Assembly (NCBI GenBank): GCA_029939635.1
Contig: JAOZSN010000066.1
Location: 1,321 to 15,250, forward strand
Source: Deltaproteobacteria bacterium
Lineage (GTDB): Bacteria > Desulfobacterota > Desulfobulbia > Desulfobulbales > SURF-16
DNA length: 13,930 nt
Direction: 5' to 3'
The notes under the pieces were generated by a model. It searched no databases. It saw only the letters and a program-made list of their open reading frames with translations, and was not told the DNA's origin. Both the position numbers and the translations under genes were made by a program. This document shows, piece by piece, positions 1 to 8,620 of the stretch (within the stretch, counting starts at the first letter, position 1; every line of letters starts with the position of its first letter).

Positions 1-17
1 CTATCAATACTGTCTGA

Positions 18-809
18 TTAATGAGCCTTACTACAGGTAATCACCTTATTCCTACCTTGCTCTTTAGCCCTGTACAATGCCTGGTCAGCCAACGAGTAAA
101 GGGCATGAGGGGTGGTAACGGAATACTCTTTGGTGCTGGCCACACCAGCAGAGATTGTAATTTTGACATGATGTCTCCCATGGGTTGCCATGGTTGCCAA
201 ACTGATTGTCTCCCTAATACGGTCTGCAATAATTGCTGTATCGTGTGCAGATGTATTGGGTAAGAAAAAAACAAACTCCTCACCACCTATTCGAGCCACC
301 GTATCACCCCTGCGGGCAGCATGTTGCAATGTCTGGCCCACACGTTTAAGAACTTCATCACCAACCGGATGCCCGTGCCTATCGTTTACTTTTTTGAAAA
401 AATCCAAGTCAAACAGAACCAGTGAGCTTGTACTTTTTTCCCGTTTACCAGTAGCCCATTGTTCATCCATACGCGCCCACAAATAGCGAGAATTAAAGAG
501 ACCAGTCAGAGAATCCCGCAAAGCGAGGTTTTCCAGCTGGTCTTCCCTGCTACCGATCATTGCCCCAAAAAATGAAAACCCTGTGATGGTACCAAGAAAA
601 ATATAACTATAGAGCCAAGGGTGCCGACAAATATCTGTCACAGGAGAAAGACCGGCAGCCAGCTCAACCAGCACAAACAGCAAATCTAAGCCCATTGCCA
701 CCAAGAAGAATTGCACAGCGCGCTTGTTACGATTCTTGTGGTTGACAAGGGAGGTAGAGAGTGAGGAAGAATGCTCCCAGGCCATAAATTTCGCCAGAAA
801 TGTAAACAT
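18..809 (-). CDS. Membrane-anchored GGDEF diguanylate cyclase
   Basis: Predicted to make cyclic di-GMP from two GTP at the inner membrane. The 263-residue product has two hydrophobic segments (about residues 32-53 and 66-86) and then a full GGDEF domain from about residue 95 to the end. The active-site motif is GGEEF (175-179), a functional variant of GGDEF. The metal-binding aspartate lies in LFDLDFF (about 132-138). The product-inhibition I-site RxxD is present as RRGD (166-169), exactly five residues before GGEEF, so feedback inhibition is expected. There is no separate sensory domain beyond the short membrane hairpin. The ATG shares one base with the TAA of the upstream universal stress gene (TAATG), and a GAGGA Shine-Dalgarno lies inside that gene's end. 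It is therefore translationally coupled as the last visible gene of the ATPase operon. The specific signal is unknown. Confidence 0.93.
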   Translation of the reverse strand: MFTFLAKFMAWEHSSSLSTSLVNHKNRNKRAVQFFLVAMGLDLLFVLVELAAGLSPVTDICRHPWLYSYIFLGTITGFSFFGAMIGSREDQLENLALRDSLTGLFNSRYLWARMDEQWATGKREKSTSSLVLFDLDFFKKVNDRHGHPVGDEVLKRVGQTLQHAARRGDTVARIGGEEFVFFLPNTSAHDTAIIADRIRETISLATMATHGRHHVKITISAGVASTKEYSVTTPHALYSLADQALYRAKEQGRNKVITCSKAH

Positions 810-1753
810 TATGAACTGTCCTCATTAAGCAGTACCGGGCTGACAAAGCTGTCGGGCTTTAATGCCAGCACCGAACAATCTATTCTATGGACGATTTTCT
901 CCGCGGTATTTCCGATGAAAAAACCTGGGATTCCTGTCCGGCACACCGTGCCCATGACTATGAGATCGATCTGATGCTGTTCGGCAAACCCAGAAATAAC
1001 CTCATCGGCCAAACCCTCCACCACATGCTCTGTGTACTGCTGGTCATACTGGGCCAGAAAATCGCCTAACCAGCAGACATGCATGTCCTTTGCCTCAGTA
1101 TCCAAGGCTTCAATATTATCAGGAAAACTATCAAGTTCGCCGGTTAAATAGCGGACATCCGGCTTGCTCCAAGCGTGGACAACATGCAGTTCACTGTGCT
1201 CTGTCTGGGCCAGCGAGGTGGCCATCTCCATAATTTTGGTATTCAAGTTACCCTCTTGCTCTATGCCCGGTTCCACATCCACTGCCGCCATGACCCGCCC
1301 AAAGGACGGCCCTTGTTCCGGTTTTATCAACCACAGCGGGCATGGGCACTTGCGCAGCAGGTGCATGGCCGTGGAACCAAACAACATACCCAGTGTGCCA
1401 CCCATACCCCGGGCGGTCTTTATCACTAAATCATGTTCATTGCGCAATACCTCTTTGATAATTTCTATAAACTCCTGGCCCACAACGACCTTAAGCTCTA
1501 CCTGACCAGCCTCGGCAACATTAGCGACATATTTTTCTAGGAGCGCTGTGTGCTCCCTGACCACAACGGCCATTATTTCTTCGGGCAAGAGTGAGACAAT
1601 CAGCATACGATAGTTACGGGGTATCTGGTCTATGACCTGAACCACCGTCACCTTGGCCTGATTTCGTCTGGCCAGATCAATGGCCCTGGTCAGGGTTGCC
1701 TGGCCAGACTCCCTGCCGTCATGCACCACGAGAATATTTTTAAATCGTTTCAT
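809..1753 (-). CDS. Tandem UspA-domain universal stress protein (UspE-like)
   Basis: A cytoplasmic universal stress protein of 314 residues with two consecutive UspA folds. The first repeat opens with a beta strand and ILVVHDGRES and ends in the nucleotide-binding signature G-x2-G-x9-G-S (GMGGTLGMLFGS) followed by CPCPLWLIKP. The second repeat ends in MGTVCRTGIPGFFIGNTAE and a KPD close, which resembles E. coli UspE. Proteins of this family bind ATP or other ligands and act in stress survival; the ligand here is unknown. I chose the ATG at 1753 over an upstream ATG at 1786 because it follows a strong GGGAGGAG ribosome site. It also overlaps the PsiE-like stop by 4 nt (ATGA), the usual sign of coupling. 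It shares an operon with a cation ATPase, which suggests a role in stress or energy homeostasis. Confidence 0.92.
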   Translation of the reverse strand: MKRFKNILVVHDGRESGQATLTRAIDLARRNQAKVTVVQVIDQIPRNYRMLIVSLLPEEIMAVVVREHTALLEKYVANVAEAGQVELKVVVGQEFIEIIKEVLRNEHDLVIKTARGMGGTLGMLFGSTAMHLLRKCPCPLWLIKPEQGPSFGRVMAAVDVEPGIEQEGNLNTKIMEMATSLAQTEHSELHVVHAWSKPDVRYLTGELDSFPDNIEALDTEAKDMHVCWLGDFLAQYDQQYTEHVVEGLADEVISGFAEQHQIDLIVMGTVCRTGIPGFFIGNTAEKIVHRIDCSVLALKPDSFVSPVLLNEDSS

Positions 1754-2235
1754 CGCTCCTCCCTCCCCTGTTTTTCTGTATCGCAAAAATCAATCTTATG
1801 ATGTTTGCTCTCCTTGAGAACCACCAACCAGTAGCCTACACTCATGGCCAAAACCACGGCAGCTACGGCCAGCATGTAACCAGCGGTAATCGTACTGAAA
1901 TCCATAATGATCACCTTACGGGCAATGGCCATCAATGCCGTGGCCATAACAATTTTGACGTGGATCACATCCTCGCGCAGATAAATAATAATGTTGATCA
2001 AAATTTCGATGGCGATCAACACCGCCATAAAAGCACCAAACAGAGCCAGAATATCGGTAATGGTCAACAGCATGACTGGAGGTGTCCGCAGTTTGTGATA
2101 GAGCACCATGATGACGTCAGCCACGCCCCAGAGAACAACAAGGGTCATCAGCACAGCCAGCACTCGCACGGCCATATGAATAACTATGCGCAACACCTGG
2201 ATCAAGGGTTCTTTGGGGTTTGATAAATCGTCCAT
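1750..2235 (-). CDS. PsiE-family (phosphate-starvation-inducible E-like) membrane protein
   Basis: A small integral membrane protein of 161 residues matching the PsiE family by its overall pattern. An N-terminal helix with VIHMAVRVLAVLMTLVVLWG is followed by LLTITDILALFGAFMAVLIAIEI. Next comes a charged loop LREDVIHVKIVMATALMAIARKVIIMD, and a last helix near the C terminus (about four hydrophobic segments). The biochemical role of PsiE proteins is not established. The in-frame ATG at 2256 has no ribosome site. The ATG at 2235 is preceded by AGGGAGA at good spacing, so I use it; homologues could still settle it either way. It starts about 30 nt after the ATPase stop and overlaps the universal stress gene by 4 nt, so it belongs to the same transcript. 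Confidence 0.85.
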   Translation of the reverse strand: MDDLSNPKEPLIQVLRIVIHMAVRVLAVLMTLVVLWGVADVIMVLYHKLRTPPVMLLTITDILALFGAFMAVLIAIEILINIIIYLREDVIHVKIVMATALMAIARKVIIMDFSTITAGYMLAVAAVVLAMSVGYWLVVLKESKHHKIDFCDTEKQGREER

Positions 2236-2265
2236 AACTTTCTCCCTGTTTGCCATGGCAGCTGC

Positions 2266-4986
2266 TTAGTGCCGGTGTTGCAAACCATACGTTCGTATCT
2301 TCTTTTCCGCCTCAACAATGATAAAGGTGCATAATCCAGCCAGGACAATCCGGATCCAGGAGCCGACACCAATGGCGGCACTGTGAAACAACCGGTTCAT
2401 GAGGGGCAGATAGGTGTAGAGAATCTGCATACACAGCATGACTGCCACCCCAGCAAAGACCCACTTATTGGTGAAAATACCCAGCTTAAAAATGGATCCA
2501 TGCAGTGAGCGACAGTTGAATAAATAAAAAATCTCCATAATGACAAAGGCATTAACGGCCACCGTGCGGGCGTGCTCAATGGAAGCCCCTTGCGCCAACT
2601 CCCACTCAAAAAGACCAAAAGCACCTATGAGCAACAAGGTGCCCACCAGAAAGATCCTACTGCTTAATTCCCTGGTGAGAATGGGAGTATCAGGCTGACG
2701 AGGCTGACGTTGCATGATGCCAGCCTCCTTTGGCTCAAAGGCCAGCATCAACCCTAAAAAAGCCGCTGTGGTCATGTTGATCCATAAAATCTGCACTGGT
2801 AGAATGGGCAGGGTAATACCCAGGAAAATGGCGGTGAGGATAACCAAACCCTCGCCAAGATTGGTGGGCAGAGTCCAGACAATGAATTTGGTCAGGTTGT
2901 CAAATACCCCACGGCCCTCCTCAACTGCAGCCTCAATGGAACTAAAATTATCATCGGTAAGTACCATATCAGCGGCTTCCTTGGAGACATCTGTACCGGT
3001 TATGCCCATGGCCACACCAATATTGGCCTGTTTCAGAGCCGGGGCATCGTTAACCCCATCACCAGTCATGGCCACAACATGCCCCTTGGCCTGCAGAGCC
3101 TTGACCAGACGAATTTTCTGCTCTGGGGTGGCCCTGGCAAAGACGCTTGTCTCTTCAACCACATCCAGCAATTCATGGTCAGAGAGGTCTGCTAAGTCAC
3201 TGCCGGTGAACACTGCGCCATTGCCGGTCTCTGTAATTTTACCACCATAGATACCGAGCTGTCCAGCAATGGCCGCTGCGGTAAGGGGATGATCACCGGT
3301 GATCATTTTTATGCTAATTCCTGCGGTCTGACATATTTTCACCGCTGTCACCGCCTTGACCCTTGGGGGGTCAATCATGCCCTGCAGGCCAAGAAAGATA
3401 AGCCCTGTGGCCACATCATCATGATCTATTGTCGTGGTTTCAGCTGCTACTTCCTTCTTGGCAAAAGCCAGTACCCGTAACCCTCTAGCTGCCATGTGTG
3501 CAACATCCTGGTGAATCTTGTCACAATCCAACAAGGTATCACTGCCGTCTGCAGCAATGGCTGCCGTGCACTTGGCAAGTATCTGTTCAACCGCACCCTT
3601 TATGTAGACGAGGCGCTCCGTGCCAGCACCGCCATCATGCAAGGTGGCCATGTATTGATGTTGGGATTCAAAGGAAATTCCATCAAGGCGGGGGAACCTC
3701 GCAGCGGTTTCTTTTGCCGCAAAACCACCTTTGGCTGCTACGGCCAACAAGGCTCCCTCGGTGGGGTCTCCCTGCACAAACCAGCTGCCCTCCTCCTCTT
3801 GCAGTAAACTATCATTGCAGAGAACTCCGGCCCGTAGACATTCAACAAGCGCAGGGCTACGTATACCAGCAGCCCTGTCTTGCATGACAATACGACCCAG
3901 AGGAGCATAGCCAGCGCCGCGGACCTCGTAATGAATATCTCCGGCCATGATTGCCTGCACAGTCATTTGATTTTCGGTCAGGGTACCTGTCTTGTCCGAA
4001 CAGATCACAGTGGTACTGCCCAAGGTCTCCACTGCTGCCAGGACACGGATTATAGCCCGTCGTTTGGCCATCCTGGAAACACCAATGGCCAGGGTGATGG
4101 TCACTGCTGCCGGCAGTCCTTCAGGAATCGCCCCCACCGCCAGGGCCACAGCAGCCATGAACATGTCAAAGAGAGGTTGGCCCCGCAGCAGACCCACAAC
4201 AACAGTGAGTGCTGCCAACAGCAAAATGGCATAGAGCAGGATATGGCTGAAATGGGCAATCTTGCGGGTGAGGGGTGTGGCCAAATCCTGGGCCGAGGAG
4301 ATGAGCTGCGAGATGCGGCCTACCTCAGTGGCGTCACCGGTGGCAACAACAATACCTCCTCCATGGCCATAGGTGACCATGGAGGAGGCATAGGCCAGGT
4401 TCAGGCGTTCAGCGAGTATTGTTGCCTGTGCAAGAGAGCCCGTGGCTTTCTCCACCGATACAGATTCACCAGTCAAGGCAGACTCATCTACCTGCAGATT
4501 CCGAATTTTCAGGAGACGCAGATCTGCAGGAACCTTATCACCAGCCTGGAGCAGAACAATATCACCAGGAACCAGATCCACTGATGGAATACGTTTCTTC
4601 TCTCCTTGGCGCAGGACAGTGGCCTCAGCAACCATGGTATCTGCCAGGGCGGCCAGGGCATTTTCCGCCTTGGACTCCTGGATAAAACCAATAATGGCAT
4701 TGACCAGTACCACGCCAAAAATCACTCAAGAATCAACCCACTCCTGCAATGCTGCCGTTATGGCACCTGCCACGAGCAGAATATAAATGAGCGGTTGGTG
4801 AAACTGGAAAATAAAGCGCATCAAGGCACTACGACCCTGTTGTACTGTGAGGGTATTATGGCCGAATTGCTCCAGGCGCTGCCTTACTTTGTCTGGAGAA
4901 AGGCCTTTTTCACGGCTACTGGTCAACATGGAGGTGACAACATCCCCTGACAAATGATGCCACTCTGCATTTGGGGTTATTTTCAT
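2266..4986 (-). CDS. P-type cation-transporting ATPase with in-frame UGA (candidate selenoprotein)
   Basis: A P2-type ion pump of about 906 residues if the UGA at 4728-4726 (codon 87) is read through. The N-terminal 86 residues hold the cation-ATPase N domain and helix M1. The UGA falls in M2, between EWVDS and VIFGVVLVNAIIGFIQE, a continuous family block. Numbered through the UGA, TGES is at about 172-175, PEGLP at 288-292 and the phosphorylated DKTGT at 331. KGA is at 463-465, TGDGVNDAP at 641-649, and six C-terminal helices follow. Both the length and every motif are normal, so only one codon is aberrant. The M6 motif reads WINMTTA where calcium pumps have an NxxxD aspartate, so the ion is uncertain; it resembles CtpF-type pumps. 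The start at 4986 has GGGAG at proper spacing. If the UGA is a true stop the gene is broken, because restarting at GTG 4725 would lose M1. Confidence 0.88.
4694..4713 (-). promoter_or_regulatory. Candidate bacterial SECIS hairpin after the ATPase UGA
   Basis: In the mRNA, GUGGUA can pair with UGCCAU (six pairs including two G-U), closing an 8-nt loop CUGGUCAA. The loop begins 18 nt after the UGA, inside the range usual for bacterial SECIS elements. It carries GGUC 21-24 nt after the UGA; the E. coli fdhF element shows GGUC in its loop at about 19-22 nt. An alternative stem, GGCGU with AUGCC, uses overlapping bases. Folding was done by eye and bacterial SECIS elements are poorly conserved, so this is suggestive only. 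Confidence 0.4.
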
Positions 4987-5090
4987 TTTCTGCTCCCACT
5001 TCTGTCCAGGGCAAAACAAAGGCGCCTGTCCAGTAGAATAGATATTTCCTGACCCAACTGGATGTGGTGGACATTAAGAATGATCTGCAT
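4983..5090 (-). CDS. Possible 35-codon leader ORF overlapping the ATPase start
   Basis: An ATG at 5090 opens a 35-codon frame beginning MQIILNVHHIQLGQEISILL. Its TGA overlaps the ATPase ATG by 4 nt (ATGA). An AGGG lies about 8 nt upstream as a possible ribosome site. The same ATGA coupling is used inside this operon, which argues for translation. I recognise no family, and the frame is short enough to occur by chance. It could be a leader peptide that couples translation into the ATPase gene, or nothing. Confidence 0.3.
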   Translation of the reverse strand: MQIILNVHHIQLGQEISILLDRRLCFALDRSGSRK

Positions 5091-5175
5091 ATATTTTCCC
5101 TAGTTTAAGACAGTATGGCAATTATTATTTCCAATTCCTACCAAAAAGAGTAATCACAGGTAAAGGATCCCTTGA
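5091..5175. promoter_or_regulatory. Divergent intergenic region between the ATPase operon and hrpB
   Basis: The ATPase operon and hrpB are transcribed away from each other, so both promoters should lie here. The stretch is AT-rich around 5085-5150. No -35/-10 pair is convincing enough to place. An AAAGGA ribosome site for hrpB is at 5162-5167. Confidence 0.4.
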
Positions 5176-7668
5176 ATGAAATTTGACCTGCCCCCATTAC
5201 CCATTGATGATGTCCTTCCAGCGCTGCGTGACACGCTGAACAACCACCCGTCCGTTGTCCTTGCAGCAGAGCCTGGTTCTGGTAAGACCACCATTGTTCC
5301 ACTGGCCCTGGTTGCGGAACCATGGCTGTCTGAAAAAAAAATCATCATATTAGAACCCAGACGTCTGGCAGCACGTATGGCCGCAAGGCGCATGAGCGAG
5401 CTGGCCAAAGATAGCCTTGGTGGTCTGGTTGGCTACCGTATCCGTTTTGATCAAAAAATCAGTGCAAGACCACGTATTGAGGTGGTAACGGAAGGAATTC
5501 TCAGCCGCATGATTCAAAACGACCCTGACCTCACAGGAGTGGGACTGGTGGTCTTTGATGAATTCCACGAAAGATCTCTTCCGGCAGACCTGGCCCTGGC
5601 CCTCTGTCTGGATGTGCAGGCATTACGTGATGATCTGAAAATAATGATCATGTCCGCCACCATGGATACCACCCGGGTGGCACGATTGCTGGGTGAAGCA
5701 CCGGTGGTTAATGGCCAGGGCCGCTGTTTTCCTGTGGCAACACAGTATCTTCCCCGCCCATCCACTGATTACCTTGTGCCACGCACTGTCAAGGCCATTC
5801 ACCGCGCTATCTCTGAACAGGAGGGTGACATTCTAGTCTTTCTGCCTGGTGCAGGAGAAATAAAGGCCGTGCAGAGACAGATAGATACAGATATCCTCTG
5901 CCTGCCCCTCTACGGCAACCTGAGCCAACAGCAGCAAGATGTTGTTTTTGCCCCCACCCACAAGCGACGCCTGATCCTGGCCACTCCCATTGCCGAGACC
6001 AGCCTCACCATTGAGGGAGTGACAGTAGTTATTGATTGCGGCCTCATGAAGACTCCTCGCTTTTCCCCGGCCAACGGTTTAACCAGCCTGCATACCGTTG
6101 CCATATCCAAGGCATCTGCTGACCAACGGGCCGGACGAGCTGGACGCCTAGGGCCAGGGGTTTGTTATCGACTCTGGACCACAGGAGAGCATTATAGCAA
6201 GACAGATTTTCTGGCCCCGGAGATAAGCAGTGCAGATCTTGCCCCATTATTACTTGAAATTATGCAATGGGGGGTGACAGACCCTGGCCAATTACGCTGG
6301 CTTGATCCGCCCCGTTTAAGCCAGATAGAGCAGGCCCGTGGCCTTCTGAAAACCCTGGGAGCCATTACTAAACAAGGGGCACTCTCGCCCCTTGGCCGTG
6401 AACTGGCAACCCTGCCTCTCCATCCCCGTTTGGCATTAATGCTGCTCCGTGGCCGAGAGCAGGGCCATGGCCTACTGGCCTGTCGCCTAGCGGCCCTGCT
6501 ACAGAACCGTGATCTATTTCGGGGCAATAATGATGGGAGAAGTGTTGATATTGAGGATCGCCTGGAAATTTTACAGCTCTATGAGCAGCAAGGAGCTGCA
6601 ATGGTTCGAGCCAAGGGGGCAGAGCCATCCCTTTGTCGGCGTATCCTGCAGGAGGCCGCGCAATATCAACGCTTACTTAAACTTGAGGGCGGCAGGCTGC
6701 ATAACCAGGAGTCTGGCACCCTGCTGGCCCATGCCTACCCTGATCGCATTGCCATGAAAAAACAGGGTTCCAGCCAACATATCCTGGCCTCTGGCCGTGG
6801 TGTCCTCCTGCCCCAGGGAGATCATCTCCAAAAGGCCAAATTTCTGGTGGCCGCCAATGTAGATGGGGGTAAAAAACAGGGGCGTATCTTTCTTGCTGCC
6901 GCCCTCTCCCTGGAGGACCTCAACAGAGAGCATGCTTCTTTAATGCACAGGGAAGAACTGGTGGTGTGGCATAAAACAAAGGTTGAAGCCGCCTCCATCC
7001 TACGCCTGGGCAGCCTGGAACTTGGCAGGGAAGCGTTGACAAAGGTTGACCCAGAGACCATGCGCCGTTGCCTGCTGCAAGGTATTAGAGAAAACGGCAT
7101 GAACTGTCTGGGCTGGCAGAAAAAAAGTCGTGAACTACAGGCCAAAATGGCCTCTGCCCATGCCTGGGCTCCTGACACCTGGCCAGAGATATCAGACACC
7201 ACCCTGCTGGAGGATCTTTCCTGGCTTGAACCATATCTTGCTGGCATCAGCAGCCTGAAGCAGCTTAAGAAACTCGATCTCAAGGCAATACTGCTGTCAC
7301 GCCTCTCCTGGCAAGATCAGCAGAAGCTCGAGCATCTGCTTCCCAGCCACTGCCAGGTGCCCAGCGGCTCACGAATACGCCTGACATATCAGGGAGGAGA
7401 GCCACCCATTCTGGCCGTACGCCTACAGGAGATGTTCGGTGCCACAAGCACCCCTACCGTGTTTGGTGGCACAGTGGCAGTGGTCGTCCATCTCCTCTCA
7501 CCAGCCGGAAGACCCATCCAGGTGACCAGGGATCTTGCTGGTTTCTGGCAAAACACCTACCATGAGGTAAAAAAGGAACTCAAAGGCCGCTACCCAAAAC
7601 ATTACTGGCCAGATGATCCACTCAGCGCCACAGCAACCAACCGAGTGAAACCGAGGAAAAAGTCATAA
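5176..7668 (+). CDS. hrpB: ATP-dependent RNA helicase HrpB
   Basis: A DEAH-type superfamily 2 helicase of 830 residues, close to the usual HrpB length. The order of motifs is Walker A EPGSGKTT (32-39), Walker B DEFHER (128-133, the DEFH variant typical of HrpB), SAT (160-162), ATPIAETSLTI (269-279) and QRAGRAGR (317-324). The helicase-associated domain follows. The C-terminal HrpB block is present: HLLSPAGRPIQVTRDLAGFW, then GRYPKHYWPDDP near the end. HrpB is a putative RNA helicase whose cellular substrate is not well defined. It stands alone on the plus strand, diverging from the ATPase operon and converging on the decayed gene to its right, with only 20 bp between the two stops. ATG 5176 has AAAGGA about 9 nt upstream. 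Confidence 0.95.
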   Translation: MKFDLPPLPIDDVLPALRDTLNNHPSVVLAAEPGSGKTTIVPLALVAEPWLSEKKIIILEPRRLAARMAARRMSELAKDSLGGLVGYRIRFDQKISARPRIEVVTEGILSRMIQNDPDLTGVGLVVFDEFHERSLPADLALALCLDVQALRDDLKIMIMSATMDTTRVARLLGEAPVVNGQGRCFPVATQYLPRPSTDYLVPRTVKAIHRAISEQEGDILVFLPGAGEIKAVQRQIDTDILCLPLYGNLSQQQQDVVFAPTHKRRLILATPIAETSLTIEGVTVVIDCGLMKTPRFSPANGLTSLHTVAISKASADQRAGRAGRLGPGVCYRLWTTGEHYSKTDFLAPEISSADLAPLLLEIMQWGVTDPGQLRWLDPPRLSQIEQARGLLKTLGAITKQGALSPLGRELATLPLHPRLALMLLRGREQGHGLLACRLAALLQNRDLFRGNNDGRSVDIEDRLEILQLYEQQGAAMVRAKGAEPSLCRRILQEAAQYQRLLKLEGGRLHNQESGTLLAHAYPDRIAMKKQGSSQHILASGRGVLLPQGDHLQKAKFLVAANVDGGKKQGRIFLAAALSLEDLNREHASLMHREELVVWHKTKVEAASILRLGSLELGREALTKVDPETMRRCLLQGIRENGMNCLGWQKKSRELQAKMASAHAWAPDTWPEISDTTLLEDLSWLEPYLAGISSLKQLKKLDLKAILLSRLSWQDQQKLEHLLPSHCQVPSGSRIRLTYQGGEPPILAVRLQEMFGATSTPTVFGGTVAVVVHLLSPAGRPIQVTRDLAGFWQNTYHEVKKELKGRYPKHYWPDDPLSATATNRVKPRKKS

Positions 7669-7688
7669 CCCACCAGTTTTTTTTGTTC

Positions 7689-8294
7689 TTAACGATAATG
7701 CACCTGATAATCACCAAAATAGACGACACTGTCGGCCTTAGTCCACAACCCTACTTTACCAGAGACAGAATCAGGTAAACGCTTTGCCATATACTGCTTG
7801 CCATTCACATATCCCTTAATAAAATCATCAGTTACTGTTAATTTTAAGGTGTGCCATTTATGGCTGGGGGTGTTCACGTTGCGCACCCAGCTAACAGAGC
7901 TTCTTTTTCCTTTTTTATAACGCCATAATACCAAATTATTTTCCAGTGGATTGGCACGCAAGGCGTAATAGTCGCCATTTGGTTTAAGGTCAAATAATAT
8001 GCCAGCTCCTTGATCTATCCGGCCAGCAATTGCCTTAAAACGAACATGTATCTCGCCATTTGTAAAATTTTCCACGTCCCCTGCCACGGCAAAGGGGAAG
8101 TAGGCATAGGCCGTAACATTATCAAGAAATTCAGCATACCGTGCTCCATATAAAGCCTGCGCCTTATCAGCCAGCCCAGCAGAGGCAACCCCTTTTTTCC
8201 ATTTGCGGCCATCGACCACCAGGACAGTATTATTATTATCACTGGCTATGAGCCAGTTCCCCACTGCTGGGGTAAAAGTTTTCGGAGAGGCCCC
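7689..8294 (-). pseudogene. 5'-truncated LamG/DUF1080-like (concanavalin-fold) protein
   Basis: The open frame runs from just after a TAG (8297-8295) to the stop at 7689 and encodes about 200 residues of a beta-rich domain. Typical phrases are GILFDLKPNGDYYALRANPL, KWHTLKLTVTDDFIKGYVNG and GKVGLWTKADSVVYFGDYQV. These resemble the jelly-roll fold of LamG or DUF1080 (family 16-like) proteins, which are often secreted and sugar-binding. The first readable residues, GASPKTFTPAVGNWLIASD, look like the inside of a domain, not a start. The only early start codon is GTG at 8264, with no Shine-Dalgarno. No signal peptide is encoded, and the frame beyond the TAG closes again within about 12 codons. I read it as a 3' gene remnant, although a shortened cytoplasmic protein cannot be excluded. 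Confidence 0.6.
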
Positions 8295-8323
8295 CTAGGG
8301 GCGTACTAAATCAACTATATACG

Positions 8324-8620
8324 TTACCAATTTCTAATCAATACGGTCAACAACTCATCCTGCTTAAAGGGTCTGGAAAGATAATCATCCATACCAGCGG
8401 CCAGGCATTTTTCTCGATAACCCTTCATGGCATGGGCGGTCATGGCTATAATTGGTGTAGTATCCCCATCCTCAAGGCCCCTAATCTCTGCAGTGGCTGC
8501 AAAACCGTCCATCTCTGGCATCTGCACATCCATGAGAACAATTTCAAATGATTCTTTCTTAAACCGCTCCACCGCTATAAAGCCGTTGCTCGCTGTCACC
8601 ACCTGCAGAGTGACGCCTGC
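8324..8620 (-). pseudogene. Truncated response-regulator receiver domain
   Basis: About 99 residues match the later part of a CheY-like receiver: VTASNGFIAVERF, the phospho-acceptor block EIVLMDVQMPEMDGF, IIAMTAHAM and YLSRPFKQDEL. The first strand and its acidic pair, needed for magnesium binding, are missing. The frame is closed by a TAA (8623-8621) eight codons above GTG 8602, right where the domain would continue. The usual conserved Lys of the KP motif is Arg (SRP). The style of the domain, with a short tail ending LLTVLIRNW, suggests the 3' end of a hybrid sensor kinase or a stand-alone regulator. No ribosome site supports the GTG. It is very likely a non-functional remnant, lying back to back with another 5'-truncated gene. 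Confidence 0.7.

Noticed and set aside
2266..4725. Separate functional ATPase starting at GTG 4725 after the UGA
   Set aside because: It would lack the N domain and M1 and start mid-helix in M2, with no ribosome site; the upstream 86 codons are clearly its N terminus in the same frame.
2714..4786. Long plus-strand open frames opposite the ATPase gene
   Set aside because: They lack ribosome sites and recognisable domains and mirror the coding constraint of the ATPase on the other strand.
6192..7283. Minus-strand open frames inside hrpB
   Set aside because: They are Arg/Ser/Pro-rich shadow translations without start signals, opposite a well-conserved helicase.
7676..7684. T run after hrpB as an intrinsic terminator
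   Set aside because: No stable GC-rich stem precedes it on either strand.
8295..8297. TAG before the LamG-like frame as a readthrough or pyrrolysine codon
   Set aside because: The frame upstream of the TAG closes again within about 12 codons and shows no homologous sequence or start, so truncation explains it better.
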